Of a DNA stretch of 64,000 bases, positions 31,177 through 40,075 are shown piece by piece. The stretch is from Acinetobacter tianfuensis (lineage in GTDB: Bacteria > Pseudomonadota > Gammaproteobacteria > Pseudomonadales > Moraxellaceae). The stretch spans positions 1 through 64,000 of the forward strand of contig NZ_RAXV01000021.1 of NCBI RefSeq assembly GCF_003611465.1, read 5' to 3'. Position 1 is the stretch's first letter. Each line of letters begins with the position of its first letter. The notes beneath the pieces are model-generated. The model made no database searches. It worked only from the letters and a program-made list of their open reading frames with translations, and was not told the DNA's origin. A program made the translations under genes and the position numbers.

Positions 31177-32244
31177 ATGAAAAAAATAGTACTCAATAAG
31201 AATGCAATGGAAGCGCCAATCATGCAATCATCCCAGCCGGCAGCGCCTTTTCCTGCACCCAAACGCGCATCATTTAGTTTTATTGATCTCTTTGCTGGCG
31301 TAGGCGGTTTCCGCATGGCAATGCAGCGCTTAGGCGGGCGCTGCGCGTTTTCCAGCGAATGGAATCTGAAAGCGCAGCAGACTTACCAAGCCAATTATGG
31401 CGATGCGCCTTTTGGCGATATTACCCATCCTGACACGAAAGCGCATATTCCTGCCCAATTTGATATTTTATGCGGCGGCTTCCCTTGTCAGGCCTTTTCT
31501 ATTGCCGGTCACCGTAAAGGCTTTCAGGAAACACGCGGCACTCTTTTTTTTGAAGTTGCGGAAATTGCACGCAAACACCGTCCCAAAGCAATATTTTTAG
31601 AAAATGTAAAAAACCTGCTGACTCACGATAATGGCAATACCCTGCAAGTCATCTGCAATACATTACAGGAACTGGGTTACCACGTATCTCATCAGGTGCT
31701 GAACAGCATGACTCATGCCAACGTGCCGCAAAACCGCGCAAGAATTTTTATTGTGGCATTTGATCCTATTCAAGTACCGTGTTACCGCGAATTCAGTTTT
31801 CCAGAAGCGATTCCGCTGAGCAGCACCATTCATGATTTTTTAGAAAAAGGCCCTGTACAGGCAAAATACTATTATCCGCCTGAACATAGACACTATGCAA
31901 AAATGGCTGAGGGCGTCGTATCACGCGACACACTGTATCAGTGGCGAAGAGTATATGTTCGTGAAAATAAACGTAAAGTTTGCCCAACGCTGACAGCTAA
32001 CATGGGTTCAGGCGGCCATAATGTGCCTTTAGTCAAAGATGCTTATGGCATTCGAAAACTCACACCCAAAGAATGCTTTGCTTTTCAGGGCTACCCTGTC
32101 GATCAGATGCGCTTTCCAGCCAAAATGGCCAATAGCTCGCTGTATATTCAGGCTGGCAACTCAGTGACAATGCCTTTAATTCAAAGGATTGGGGAGCAGA
32201 TTTTAAAAGTGTTGGAAAAGCAGAGACATAAAAAAGCGGGATAA
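31177..32244 (+). CDS. DNA (cytosine-5-)-methyltransferase, apparently orphan
   Basis: A 355-residue C5 methyltransferase. Motif I is FIDLFAGVGGFRMAM, motif IV is GGFPCQAFS with catalytic Cys104, motif VI is FLENVKN, motif VIII is QNRARIFIVAF, the variable target-recognition part follows and motif X is QAGNSVTMPLI. No restriction enzyme gene lies beside it, so it is an orphan or solitary methylase of the Dcm kind; the target cannot be read. There is no good ribosome site at the first ATG; Met11 (31207) or Met16 are alternative starts. A terminator follows. Confidence 0.92.
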   Translation: MKKIVLNKNAMEAPIMQSSQPAAPFPAPKRASFSFIDLFAGVGGFRMAMQRLGGRCAFSSEWNLKAQQTYQANYGDAPFGDITHPDTKAHIPAQFDILCGGFPCQAFSIAGHRKGFQETRGTLFFEVAEIARKHRPKAIFLENVKNLLTHDNGNTLQVICNTLQELGYHVSHQVLNSMTHANVPQNRARIFIVAFDPIQVPCYREFSFPEAIPLSSTIHDFLEKGPVQAKYYYPPEHRHYAKMAEGVVSRDTLYQWRRVYVRENKRKVCPTLTANMGSGGHNVPLVKDAYGIRKLTPKECFAFQGYPVDQMRFPAKMANSSLYIQAGNSVTMPLIQRIGEQILKVLEKQRHKKAG

Positions 32245-32245
32245 T

Positions 32246-32273
32246 AAAAAAGAGCGCTGAGGCGCTCTTTTTT
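32246..32273. terminator. terminator after the C5 methyltransferase gene
   Basis: AAAAAAGAGCGC, TGAG, GCGCTCTTTTTT, 2-30 bases after the stop. Confidence 0.85.
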
Positions 32274-32319
32274 ATTGAGAGTTAGAGATTCAATTGATAA
32301 ATCCCTAACTGGCAGACAT

Positions 32320-32490
32320 AGCCTTTGCCGTAAAACTGGCACGAAGCAATGCTTCATCGAATCCCAGTCTGCCTCAAGCATCGCTTTCGGCATAATTTAG
32401 GCAAGAAACGCTGTTTCTTGAAAGCCACCACTGCCGCGGGCACAGCCCTTGGCGTAAATTTGGCTAAAAGCTGTCGCTTTTAGAAAGCCC
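32320..32490. repeat. three tandem degenerate hairpin units, about 60 bp apart
   Basis: Units at about 32320-32366, 32380-32426 and 32444-32490. Each has a lead such as CCCTTGGCGTAAATTTGGC or TTTCGGCATAATTTAGGC, a short stem-loop and a tail GAAAGCC or GAATCCC. The stems are GAAGC/GCTTC (32343-32355), CAAGAAAC/GTTTCTTG (32402-32420) and CTAAAAGC/GCTTTTAG (32464-32483). Stem sequences differ but pairing is kept. They sit directly downstream of guaA. Confidence 0.7.
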
Positions 32491-32494
32491 CAAT

Positions 32495-34063
32495 TTACTC
32501 CCATTCAATCGTTGCTGGCGGTTTAGATGAAACGTCATAAACCACACGAGAAACATCTGCAATTTCATTCATGATACGGGTAGAAATCTTGTCTACTAGA
32601 TCATAAGGAAGGTGTGCAAAACGCGCTGTCATGAAGTCAACCGTTTCAACTGCACGAAGTGCAACAACCCATGCATAACGGCGGCCATCCCCCACTACAC
32701 CCACAGATTTCACAGGCTGGAACACGGCAAATGCTTGAGCCGTTTTGTCATACCAACCGCTTGCACGCAATTCCTGCATGAAGATGTCATCTGCTAAACG
32801 TAAAATGTCAGCATATTCTTTCTTCACTTCGCCAAGAATACGAACACCTAGACCCGGACCTGGGAATGGGTGACGGTAAAGCATTTCGTAAGGAAGACCT
32901 AAAGTTGTGCCTAAACGGCGAACTTCGTCTTTGAACAAGTCTCGGATTGGCTCAACCAATTCAAATGCTAAATCTTCTGGTAAACCGCCCACATTATGGT
33001 GCGATTTAATTACATGCGCTTTGCCGTTTTTAGTTGCAGCAGATTCAATCACGTCTGGGTAAATTGTACCTTGAGCAAGGAAGTTTACGCCGTCAAGCTT
33101 ACGCGCTTCTTCAGCAAAGACTTCAATGAACTCACGGCCAATGATTTTACGTTTTTTCTCAGGATCAACTTCACCTTTAAGCGCAGTTAAGAAGCGCTCT
33201 TCAGCATCGGCACGGATCACGCGGATACCCATGTTTTTCGCAAACATGTCCATCACTTGCTCGCCTTCATTCAAACGAAGCAAACCGTTGTCTACAAATA
33301 CACACGTCAATTGGTCGCCAATTGCACGGTGTAAAAGCGCTGCCACGACAGATGAGTCAACACCGCCAGAAAGGCCTAGAAGCACTTTTTGATCACCAAT
33401 TTGCGCGCGGAGCTGTTCTACACGTAAATCGATAATGTTTTCAGAGTTCCAAAGGTTGCGGCAGCCGCAGATACCGTGAACGAAGTTAGACAGAATTTCT
33501 GCACCTTTAGCAGTGTGCGTTACTTCTGGGTGGAACTGAATGCCGTAAAAACGGCGCGCTTCGTCAGATACCATCGCAAATGGACAGCTTGGCGTACTTG
33601 CTGTGACTTTAAAGCCTTCTGGAATCGCAGTCACTTTATCGCCATGACTCATCCATACTTTCAGCTTGTCTGCAGAATCTTCAAGATCGCCAATGAGTTT
33701 GTCACGGACTTGAATATCAACTTCCGCATAGCCAAACTCATGCACATCGCCCGGCTCAACTTTACCGCCAAGCTGTTCAGACATGGTTTGCAAGCCATAG
33801 CAAATACCTAATACAGGCACGCCTAAGTTAAATACAACTTCTGGCGCGCGCGGGCTGCCTTCAGCGTAAACACTTTCTGGGCCGCCAGATAAGATAATAC
33901 CGTTTGGATTAAATGCGCGAATGTCCTCTTCAGACATATCAAAAGCATACATTTCAGAATATACGCCAGCTTCACGTACGCGGCGTGCAATAAGCTGACT
34001 ATATTGAGAACCGAAATCCAAAATCAGGATACGATCTTCGGTAATTTGAGTATTGGTAGTCAT
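32495..34063 (-). CDS. guaA: GMP synthase (glutamine-hydrolysing)
   Basis: A 522-residue enzyme that converts XMP to GMP using glutamine and ATP. The N-terminal class I amidotransferase domain has catalytic Cys88 in LGICYGLQ and the His/Glu pair in HPEVTH; the ATP-pyrophosphatase domain has the PP-loop SGGVDSSV and the C-terminal dimerisation domain ends PPATIEWE, as in all GuaA. ATG 34063 (MTTNTQ) is taken as start; an ATG three codons upstream is possible. Its 3' flank holds the hairpin array. Confidence 0.98.
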   Translation of the reverse strand: MTTNTQITEDRILILDFGSQYSQLIARRVREAGVYSEMYAFDMSEEDIRAFNPNGIILSGGPESVYAEGSPRAPEVVFNLGVPVLGICYGLQTMSEQLGGKVEPGDVHEFGYAEVDIQVRDKLIGDLEDSADKLKVWMSHGDKVTAIPEGFKVTASTPSCPFAMVSDEARRFYGIQFHPEVTHTAKGAEILSNFVHGICGCRNLWNSENIIDLRVEQLRAQIGDQKVLLGLSGGVDSSVVAALLHRAIGDQLTCVFVDNGLLRLNEGEQVMDMFAKNMGIRVIRADAEERFLTALKGEVDPEKKRKIIGREFIEVFAEEARKLDGVNFLAQGTIYPDVIESAATKNGKAHVIKSHHNVGGLPEDLAFELVEPIRDLFKDEVRRLGTTLGLPYEMLYRHPFPGPGLGVRILGEVKKEYADILRLADDIFMQELRASGWYDKTAQAFAVFQPVKSVGVVGDGRRYAWVVALRAVETVDFMTARFAHLPYDLVDKISTRIMNEIADVSRVVYDVSSKPPATIEWE

Positions 34064-34263
34064 GACAAACAACTATGTAAGGCAAACGAAATAAGCGCGC
34101 TATTCTAACATTTTTCCGCGCATAACGCACATTATTCGGACAGGCCTATAAATATTCATTTTTTAACTGTTTTTTATTCAAATACGGCTCACATCCATAA
34201 GCAAGGCGCCAGCTGATTCCACATAGCAGGACGCCTATGATTACACTGATATTTTTAACCCGA

Positions 34264-34629
34264 TTATTCAGTTAACTTTTCTATTTTCACGACTTCAATA
34301 TCTGTCGGCTTATAGCGGTGCGTATCTACTTCACCTGCTACGCGGACCTTGTCTCCGGCCTGAACACCTGACGCTTTCCAGTCATCATCGTCAATATCCA
34401 ATAAAATCAGTCCTGTTCCATCACTAAACTCATAATGATCTTGATTCAAATGCTTGACCAGCGTACCTGTCAGCGTAACAGCCGTTTCATCTTTTAACTG
34501 CTTCACTGCAGAAACCTGCACATGATTTTTTGCGGCTTCCTGCAATAAGGCCCGATCATCTTTGGCCCATGCACCCGCCGCACACAGCATTAAACTTACA
34601 CCTATGACCGCTTTTAAACGTTTATTCAT
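34264..34629 (-). CDS. periplasmic YgiW/YdeI-type OB-fold stress protein
   Basis: A 121-residue secreted protein: Sec signal peptide (MNKRLKAVIGVSLMLCAAGA, cleavage after AWA) followed by a bacterial OB-fold domain (VQVSAVKQLKDETAVTLTG, then VRVAGEVD). The family (YgiW, YdeI, VisP) acts in stress tolerance in the periplasm. The start at 34629 gives a standard signal peptide; the frame also contains an upstream ATG at 34641. Monocistronic. Confidence 0.88.
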   Translation of the reverse strand: MNKRLKAVIGVSLMLCAAGAWAKDDRALLQEAAKNHVQVSAVKQLKDETAVTLTGTLVKHLNQDHYEFSDGTGLILLDIDDDDWKASGVQAGDKVRVAGEVDTHRYKPTDIEVVKIEKLTE

Positions 34630-34641
34630 TTGAATCTCCAA

Positions 34642-35018
34642 AGCAATACAAGAACTTTATAAAAACAAATTAAATTCAGATGCTGGGTACACTATTTGTA
34701 AATACTGACATCCCCCCCCGCAGCAATAAAAATATAAGCCAGCATCACACGGGCAATTAAGCTCAGCAATGCCTGCGCTGCAGGAGGTTAAACAGCATTT
34801 TTTACATCCAGATTTGGATTAAGCATTTTGAAACGGCATTCTTTAAAATTGATTGATCGCGCTATGATAAAAAGATTAATCCGATGATTAAATCAGCAGA
34901 CTTACAGCTGATCATCTTAAAAATAGAACGGCATTCAGTGAATTTATTTACTTTTTTATACTGACTTATACAGTGCAGACTGCTAGGATTCCTGCACACT
35001 TTTGCTTATATGTGCTTC
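34642..35018. other. 377-base intergenic region, no gene seen
   Basis: Divergent promoter region between the YgiW-like gene and the DedA gene. A run of eight or nine C occurs near 34711. TTTACT (34948) and TATACA about 17 bases later could be a promoter for the DedA gene. Nothing else was recognised. Confidence 0.35.
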
Positions 35019-35654
35019 ATGGAACTGATTGATTTTATATTACATGTTGATGACCATCTGCTTGAATTCATCACCAACTATGGGGTCTGGATTTACGCAA
35101 TTCTGTTCCTGATTATTTTTGTAGAAACTGGTCTCGTAGTGATGCCTTTTCTGCCGGGCGACAGCTTGCTCTTTGCTGCGGGCGCTTTAGCGGCCTCTAC
35201 TGGCGCAATGGATCCATGGGTATTAGGTGTCTTGCTGTTTATTGCTGCTGTGCTGGGCGACACCCTAAATTATCACATTGGCAAATATATTGGCCCGCGT
35301 GTGTTTGAAATTGAATCACGTTTTATTAATAAACAGCACCTGATCAACACACAAAAGTTCTTTGAAAAACACGGCGGAAAAACCATTATTTTTGCCCGTT
35401 TTGTGCCTTTTGCCCGCACCTTTGCACCTTTTGTCGCAGGGGCAGGCCAAATGAACTATAAATTTTTCTTAACGTATAATCTCATTGGCGCATTCTGCTG
35501 GATTGGCTCATTTATTACGCTGGGTTATCTCTTTGGCAACATGCCAATTGTGAAAGATAATTTCACGCATCTCATCTTCGGTATTATTATTATCAGCGTA
35601 CTGCCGGGCATTATTGGTTTTATCCGCCAAAAGATGAAAAACAAGACTGCTTAA
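35019..35654 (+). CDS. DedA family membrane protein
   Basis: A 211-residue DedA/SNARE-associated protein of the YqjA/YghB type. The signature is FVETGLVVMPFLPGDSLLF near residue 33, followed by an amphipathic re-entrant region and KHGGKTIIFARFVPFARTFAPFVAGAG near residue 123 with the conserved arginines. The family transports or flips lipids (undecaprenyl phosphate in some members) and supports membrane-potential homeostasis. Start taken as ATG 35019 rather than 35010, giving MELIDFILHVD. Confidence 0.92.
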   Translation: MELIDFILHVDDHLLEFITNYGVWIYAILFLIIFVETGLVVMPFLPGDSLLFAAGALAASTGAMDPWVLGVLLFIAAVLGDTLNYHIGKYIGPRVFEIESRFINKQHLINTQKFFEKHGGKTIIFARFVPFARTFAPFVAGAGQMNYKFFLTYNLIGAFCWIGSFITLGYLFGNMPIVKDNFTHLIFGIIIISVLPGIIGFIRQKMKNKTA

Positions 35655-35672
35655 TGCCGTCTGCCGCGGCAT

Positions 35673-36266
35673 TTAAATAAAGAATTGAATGACCACAGGC
35701 ACTATGCACAGCACCAGCATCGCGGCCGATCCTTTATATAAGAGATCGGCTTTTATTTGCCTGCTCTCTCCTGCCAGAATTGCCCGCCCAAAAGACATCC
35801 AAAACATGGTGACCGGCAGCAGCACCAAACAGAATGCGCTAAAAACTAAAATAAAATTGGTTGGATTATCCCACGTGTTCATCGGCAAAATACCGGCAGC
35901 AAATAACAGCGCTTTGGGATTTTTTAAGGTCGAGAAAAACAGCTGGCGCGGGCGGATACTGGTATGACGCTGGCTATGCTGATACAAATGCTTCACTTTC
36001 CATAGATGAAACGCCAGCCAAAATACATAACCGACACTGACAATATGCAAAATGCTGATCAGATGCGGCCAAATAGGCGCACTCAGATGAATCAGCAGCG
36101 CCCATAAATTAATGGCATAAAAATATCCCAGAAATTCGGCAGGTATGAACAAACTGGTTTTGGCTGCCCCTTGCTGATGTGCTGAACTCGCCAATAATGC
36201 ATTGGTCGGGCCCGGAGTCATCAATACAGCAATGACTGCTAATAAAAATAGCCAGCTTTCAATCAT
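35673..36266 (-). CDS. LysE/RhtB family transporter
   Basis: A 197-residue exporter of the LysE superfamily when started at ATG 36266 (MIESWLFLL), behind a GGA site; the frame is open to 36377 but the extra part is not hydrophobic. LysE mark: VLMTPGPTNALLASSA near residue 15, and TLKNPKALLFAAGILP near residue 112. Six membrane helices. Substrate unknown. Convergent with the DedA gene. Confidence 0.88.
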   Translation of the reverse strand: MIESWLFLLAVIAVLMTPGPTNALLASSAHQQGAAKTSLFIPAEFLGYFYAINLWALLIHLSAPIWPHLISILHIVSVGYVFWLAFHLWKVKHLYQHSQRHTSIRPRQLFFSTLKNPKALLFAAGILPMNTWDNPTNFILVFSAFCLVLLPVTMFWMSFGRAILAGESRQIKADLLYKGSAAMLVLCIVPVVIQFFI

Positions 36267-36588
36267 AAATTCCAGAAACTTGGATAAAACAAGGCAGACA
36301 TTATCTGACATGATTGACAAAAAACAAGTACGTGCCCGATCAAAAAATAGAGTGCAGAGACCATTTACAGCATGCAAAAAACCAAATAAATGTCATGAAA
36401 ATGAAATATAAACAGACCTTCATTAAAATATAAATAATTAATATTTATTATAATTTTTAAATTTATCTTTTTTGAAAAATCAAATGCAGCAAAGTGAAAA
36501 CAAAGATGAATTGCCTACAAATTTTATTACATTTTAATCTGCCTGCCTGAACAAAAGCAGTTCAGAACAAGCAGATTCAAGACCGAAA

Positions 36589-36981
36589 TCAGCTCTTCGG
36601 CTTGGTGCGGATCAGCATTGGGCAGCCTTTAAACTGGGCTGCCTGCAGTACTGCTTCCTGCTCGCCCATTACACGGGAAAGCTCTGTCTTTTTAGTATTA
36701 GAAGACTGGCCCATATTGACCGATACACTTGGGCCAAAACCCCAGCCGCCGCTGCTGCCCCAGCCGCCGCCAAGACCTAAGCCGACACCGACGCCTGTAC
36801 GCTTCGGCGCTTGCACACCATTATCAATATATTGCTGAATACGCTTATATTCGCTTTGCAGCTGCTGACAATTGAAAGACTGATACTGTGCTGGCGACAC
36901 ATAAGTCGGCTTAACAGTCGTGGCACATGCGCTCAGCAGCAATGCGCTGCCTGCCAATAAGCTTAAATAAATCGCTTTCAT
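36589..36981 (-). CDS. small lipoprotein with glycine-rich segment
   Basis: A 130-residue protein with lipoprotein signal MKAIYLSLLAGSALLLSAC (Cys19), a Cys/Gln helical part (FNCQQLQSEYKRIQQYID), then a glycine/tryptophan-rich stretch (residues 62-84). Function unknown; similar small lipoproteins occur in Acinetobacter. It starts 15 bases before the ParA-type gene's stop region, in the same direction, so it could be co-transcribed with parA. Confidence 0.78.
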   Translation of the reverse strand: MKAIYLSLLAGSALLLSACATTVKPTYVSPAQYQSFNCQQLQSEYKRIQQYIDNGVQAPKRTGVGVGLGLGGGWGSSGGWGFGPSVSVNMGQSSNTKKTELSRVMGEQEAVLQAAQFKGCPMLIRTKPKS

Positions 36982-36995
36982 GCTGTACTCAAAAA

Positions 36996-37832
36996 TTATT
37001 TTTTCTCAATTTCATTGAACAATGATTGATAGGCCTGCGTCAATTTATGTTCTGCAGCTAAATGGATCAAGGGCTGATTTTTATGATGTGATTCTTTCAT
37101 CAATACCGATGGCGGCAGCATATTTTCCAATACTGGCAAGCCTTCATCTTTCAGCTGCTGCACCACTTCCCGCGGCAATTTAGCCTGCGCTTGGAACTGA
37201 TTGACCACAATTCCCTCAATTTCCAAGCGGTCATTATGATCATCTTGAGTCTCAATGACATTTTCAATTAAGCTCTGCAGCGCACGCTTGGAAAATACGT
37301 CACAGTCAAATGGAATTAATACACGGTCTGCAGCAATCAGCGCAGATAAAGTGAAAAAGTTAAAAGCAGGCGGCGTGTCAATAAACACACGGTCATAATG
37401 GCCGTCCAGCTGCTGCAGCGCATCACGCAATTTATAAATTTTATGTTTAGACTCTAGCGCATGCGCCAAAGCGCCAAGACTTGGACTGGCTGGAATAACA
37501 TCCAAATTTTTGAATGGCGACTGATGGACATAACTGTCCAGACCTTTAGAGCGGCCCTTTAATATCGAACCAATAGCATTGCCCAATAAGCCTTTGCTTT
37601 GCTGCGCTCCCAGCACTTCTTCAAAATAATTTTCAATATTCGGCTCTAATGCAGGCTTGTCGGCTGAATACGTCGCATCATCACCCAGCAGATATTGGCT
37701 AGAATTGGCTTGCGGGTCTAAGTCAATCACCAGCGTTTTCAAACCTTGATGGGCGCTGATCGCAGCCAAATTCACCGTTATGCTCGATTTTCCCACCCCA
37801 CCCTTTTGGTTAAAAACCACGCGAGTACGCAT
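36996..37832 (-). CDS. ParA family ATPase
   Basis: A 278-residue deviant Walker A ATPase: KGGVGKSSITVNLAAISA at the N-terminus, switch I/II with DLDPQANSS and FIDTPPAFN. Such proteins position DNA, chemoreceptor arrays or other cargo. There is no ParB gene beside it, so it is not a normal chromosomal parAB pair; function unknown. A perfect 9-bp inverted repeat (37866-37888) lies just upstream and may be its operator. Confidence 0.88.
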   Translation of the reverse strand: MRTRVVFNQKGGVGKSSITVNLAAISAHQGLKTLVIDLDPQANSSQYLLGDDATYSADKPALEPNIENYFEEVLGAQQSKGLLGNAIGSILKGRSKGLDSYVHQSPFKNLDVIPASPSLGALAHALESKHKIYKLRDALQQLDGHYDRVFIDTPPAFNFFTLSALIAADRVLIPFDCDVFSKRALQSLIENVIETQDDHNDRLEIEGIVVNQFQAQAKLPREVVQQLKDEGLPVLENMLPPSVLMKESHHKNQPLIHLAAEHKLTQAYQSLFNEIEKK

Positions 37833-37865
37833 GCACTTCCCTCTTATTTTATTTTGTTTAAAGAC

Positions 37866-37888
37866 AGGTCTCAGTCTACCTGAGACCT
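37866..37888. promoter_or_regulatory. 23-bp palindrome upstream of parA-like gene
   Basis: AGGTCTCAG, TCTAC, CTGAGACCT: a perfect 9-bp inverted repeat, 34 bases from the ParA start. It has no T tract after it on either strand, so an operator or binding site is more likely than a terminator. Confidence 0.5.
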
Positions 37889-37917
37889 GATAGGCCTTTT
37901 CAGATTATGTCTGACAA

Positions 37918-38310
37918 TTAGCCGAAATTAGGCTTTAACATAATCAAAACGATAATGGCAGCTAAAGATCCTGCAGCAATAAATAGGCCAGCACGGCGCT
38001 GCACCAGCAACATGCTGTCATCTTTACGGTAAGCTTTGCCCAATGATGACAGCAGCACAAGGAACAAAATTACTTTGGCATAGAACCAAGGTTCTGCATC
38101 AAAGTTTTTCATCCATAAAAGCACAATGCCAGTCAATGCAATCAGCGTCATTGCGCCATGCTGCAGCGCGACAAATAAGGTGCGCATTGCGGGGTTTGGC
38201 ATATTGCCCTGCACCCCTTTAAATAACGTGAAAGCGCGTACAAATACTGCCAGACACGCCAGTGATGCACCCGTCATATGAACAATTTTAATCAGTAAAT
38301 GTGTATCCAT
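37918..38310 (-). CDS. SirB2-like membrane protein
   Basis: A 130-residue protein with four membrane helices, beginning MDTHLLIKIVHMTGASLACL, which is typical of the SirB family (H-x2-H-type histidines in helix 1 and LQHGAMTLIALTGIVLLW). The biochemical role of the family is not settled. It follows the BolA gene by 6 bases in the same operon. Confidence 0.8.
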   Translation of the reverse strand: MDTHLLIKIVHMTGASLACLAVFVRAFTLFKGVQGNMPNPAMRTLFVALQHGAMTLIALTGIVLLWMKNFDAEPWFYAKVILFLVLLSSLGKAYRKDDSMLLVQRRAGLFIAAGSLAAIIVLIMLKPNFG

Positions 38311-38316
38311 AATGAC

Positions 38317-38628
38317 TTATTCCGCTTTTGGCGCATGTGCGCACTCTGGGCTAGGCGCTGCTTGACCTTGCCACTCTTCAGGCAAAAAAGCATGAATGGC
38401 TAAAGCATGAATATGACCCGGCCCAAGCAAATCTCCTGCAGCTGCATACACTTTTTGGTGACGCTGTACCAAACGCAAGCCAGCAAATGCTTCACTGACA
38501 ATGACTGCTTTAAAATGTGATTCTTTGCCTGGGAAATAGCCGCCATGGCCTGAAGACTCATTCACCACTTCCAAATGACTCGGCGTTAACTGCTGTAAGC
38601 GTTCAATCAGCTGCTGTTCCAAACTCAA
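38317..38628 (-). CDS. bolA: BolA family protein
   Basis: A 103-residue BolA/IbaG-type protein (about 75-residue BolA fold plus a Pro/Ala-rich tail). The fold residues are VNESSGHGGYFPGKESHFKA and GPGHIHALAIHAFLPEEW, with the conserved His that can ligate an iron-sulphur cluster with a monothiol glutaredoxin. BolA proteins act in iron-sulphur cluster trafficking and morphology control. It is the first gene of a short operon with the SirB2-like gene. Confidence 0.9.
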   Translation of the reverse strand: MSLEQQLIERLQQLTPSHLEVVNESSGHGGYFPGKESHFKAVIVSEAFAGLRLVQRHQKVYAAAGDLLGPGHIHALAIHAFLPEEWQGQAAPSPECAHAPKAE

Positions 38629-38839
38629 GAGACTGCTCCAAATATCAAATTGCGTTTATACACTTTGGAGTATACATGCTTCTGTCCGAGTTCAAACCGC
38701 TGCTATAAGTCAAAAAATGATCAATTTTAGCTTTTAAAAACATTTTTGGCCCAAAATTGTTTTTATTTTATGCAAACGATACAAGCTTTTGCACAAAGCT
38801 ATTGACCCTCAAGGGCTTTACTGTATTATACACCGCTAT

Positions 38840-38915
38840 GCGGGAATAGCTCAGTTGGTAGAGCACAACCTTGCCAAGGTTGGGGTCGGGAGTTCGAGTC
38901 TCCTTTCCCGCTCCA
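38840..38915 (+). tRNA. tRNA-Gly(GCC), copy 1
   Basis: A 76-base tRNA with encoded CCA: acceptor GCGGGAA / TTCCCGC with discriminator T, anticodon GCC at 38873-38875 in CTTGCCAAG, T-loop GTTCGAGTC. It is identical to the copy at 38958. Confidence 0.97.
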
Positions 38916-38957
38916 GATTTTTTTGTTTAGTTTTTTTATAAAAAATTATTCGACCCT

Positions 38958-39033
38958 GCGGGAATAGCTCAGTTGGTAGAGCACAACCTTGCCAAGGTTG
39001 GGGTCGGGAGTTCGAGTCTCCTTTCCCGCTCCA
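38958..39033 (+). tRNA. tRNA-Gly(GCC), copy 2
   Basis: Identical to copy 1 in all 76 bases, starting 118 bases after it; anticodon GCC, encoded CCA. Its 3' end is the likely attachment side of the island that starts after the terminator at 39038-39072. Confidence 0.97.
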
Positions 39034-39037
39034 AATT

Positions 39038-39072
39038 CAAAAAGCCCCCATCGAAAGATGGGGGCTTTTTTA
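39038..39072. terminator. terminator after the tRNA-Gly pair
   Basis: AAAAAGCCCCCATC, GAAA loop, GATGGGGGCTTTTTT: a very strong stem. Confidence 0.9.
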
Positions 39073-39158
39073 TTGTTGATTTAATTAATGTTTTTTAATC
39101 TAATTAGAATTATTTACTAAAGCCTACTTATAAGTTTTATTAGTCACCTCTATCTTCG

Positions 39159-39505
39159 GTGACCAAGATGTGACCATTTTGTGCCACCACATTATAAATC
39201 ACTTTAAATAACCTCAAATTTCACCAAATTATATGTACTTTATAACTCATCCAAAACCAAAAACTGGACCTAGAAAATAGAATTTTAGTTCAAGGTTTGA
39301 ACTAATTTTCTTAAATTTGTGACCAATCAATTTTTTCATGTGACCATCGGTGACCAAAAAATTACAATAAAAAAGTGAGTTCTTTCACCATCGAAGTAAT
39401 TATTCAAAAATATAATCGACCCGTTAATAAAAAATTTTAACGATCATCCTAATCATAGACTGAATTTGTGACCAACTGACATTTTGATGTGACCATCTGT
39501 GACCA
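39159..39505 (+). repeat. array of eight GTGACCA sites, probable integrase arm or excisionase sites
   Basis: GTGACCA at 39159, 39170, 39319, 39340, 39350, 39468, 39489 and 39499, all on the same strand. Two triplets (39319/39340/39350 and 39468/39489/39499) have identical spacing of 21 and 10 bp, about two turns and one turn of DNA. The first two sites are 11 bp apart. The 447-base region between the tRNA terminator and the repressor gene holds no other feature. Confidence 0.75.
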
Positions 39506-39519
39506 AAATACAATGTATA

Positions 39520-39735
39520 TTATTGATTATTTTCATTTTGTTTAAAAATTAATAAATCACCAACTTCTACATTTAAAGCCACACAAATCTTATCAATTGT
39601 CTCAAAATCAATTCTGACTGATTCATCGTTATAGAGCTTATGCAATGTAGATTTATTTATTCCTGTACTTCTAACTAAATCAGCTACTTTTAACTTTCGC
39701 TCAGCTAGTAAAACTGCCAAGTTTGAAATAATCAT
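39520..39735 (-). CDS. Cro/CI-type small helix-turn-helix repressor
   Basis: A 71-residue HTH_26-type protein (YozG/Cro-like): MIISNLAVLLAERKLKVADL, recognition helix region STGINKSTLHKLYND, and GDLLIF near the end. It lies between the GTGACCA array and the excisionase gene, divergent from the excisionase-integrase unit, the usual arrangement for a lysogeny-type switch that keeps the integrase silent. A short inverted repeat (AGGAA...TTCCT, 39801-39816) in the divergent region might be its operator. Confidence 0.85.
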   Translation of the reverse strand: MIISNLAVLLAERKLKVADLVRSTGINKSTLHKLYNDESVRIDFETIDKICVALNVEVGDLLIFKQNENNQ

Positions 39736-39846
39736 AAAATTTCCTACTTAAATGGTAAAAAGTACTTGTAAAGTCATAAAAATATGATAAATTACGCCTA
39801 AGGAATAATTTTTCCTAGTTACCTAGTAAAAATCAGAGGCTTTATT

Positions 39847-40056
39847 ATGTCATATACCTATCTTACAGCCCAACAACTGGCTGAAAAAATTCAGTACGAC
39901 GCTCGTACTATTCGCAACCAACTGAAGGATAGTGTCTTTATTGAAGGTGTGCACTACATCCGTCCTTTCGGTGGTCGTAAAATTCTTTTTGTTTGGGAAC
40001 GCATTGAAACTGAAATGCTTAAATTTACTGGTTTAAGCATGGATGCTTTGCAATAA
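39847..40056 (+). CDS. excisionase-like DNA-binding protein
   Basis: A 69-residue protein with a MerR/excisionase-type winged helix: YLTAQQLAEKIQYDARTIRN, QLKDSVFIEGVHYIRPFGGRK. Such proteins bend the att DNA and favour excision; the many GTGACCA sites nearby could be its targets. It is 19 bases upstream of the integrase gene, in the same operon. Confidence 0.8.
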   Translation: MSYTYLTAQQLAEKIQYDARTIRNQLKDSVFIEGVHYIRPFGGRKILFVWERIETEMLKFTGLSMDALQ

Positions 40057-40075
40057 GTTTCAGGAGGTCTAACTG

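Noticed and set aside
34705..34722. Run of C as a phase-variation tract
   Set aside because: It lies in an intergenic region far from any start codon and outside the likely promoter elements.
38840..39033. The two identical tRNA-Gly copies as attL and attR of a small element
   Set aside because: Whole tRNAs, not only 3' ends, are repeated and only 42 bases lie between them; tandem tRNA duplication is the simpler reading.
39410..39425. Similarity of the sequence near 39410 to the tRNA upstream flank as an att repeat
   Set aside because: Only CGACCC in AT-rich surroundings matches; too short to support a repeat.
39159..39505. GTGACCA repeats as a CRISPR array
   Set aside because: The repeat is only 7 bp, the spacings are irregular between groups, and no cas gene is present.
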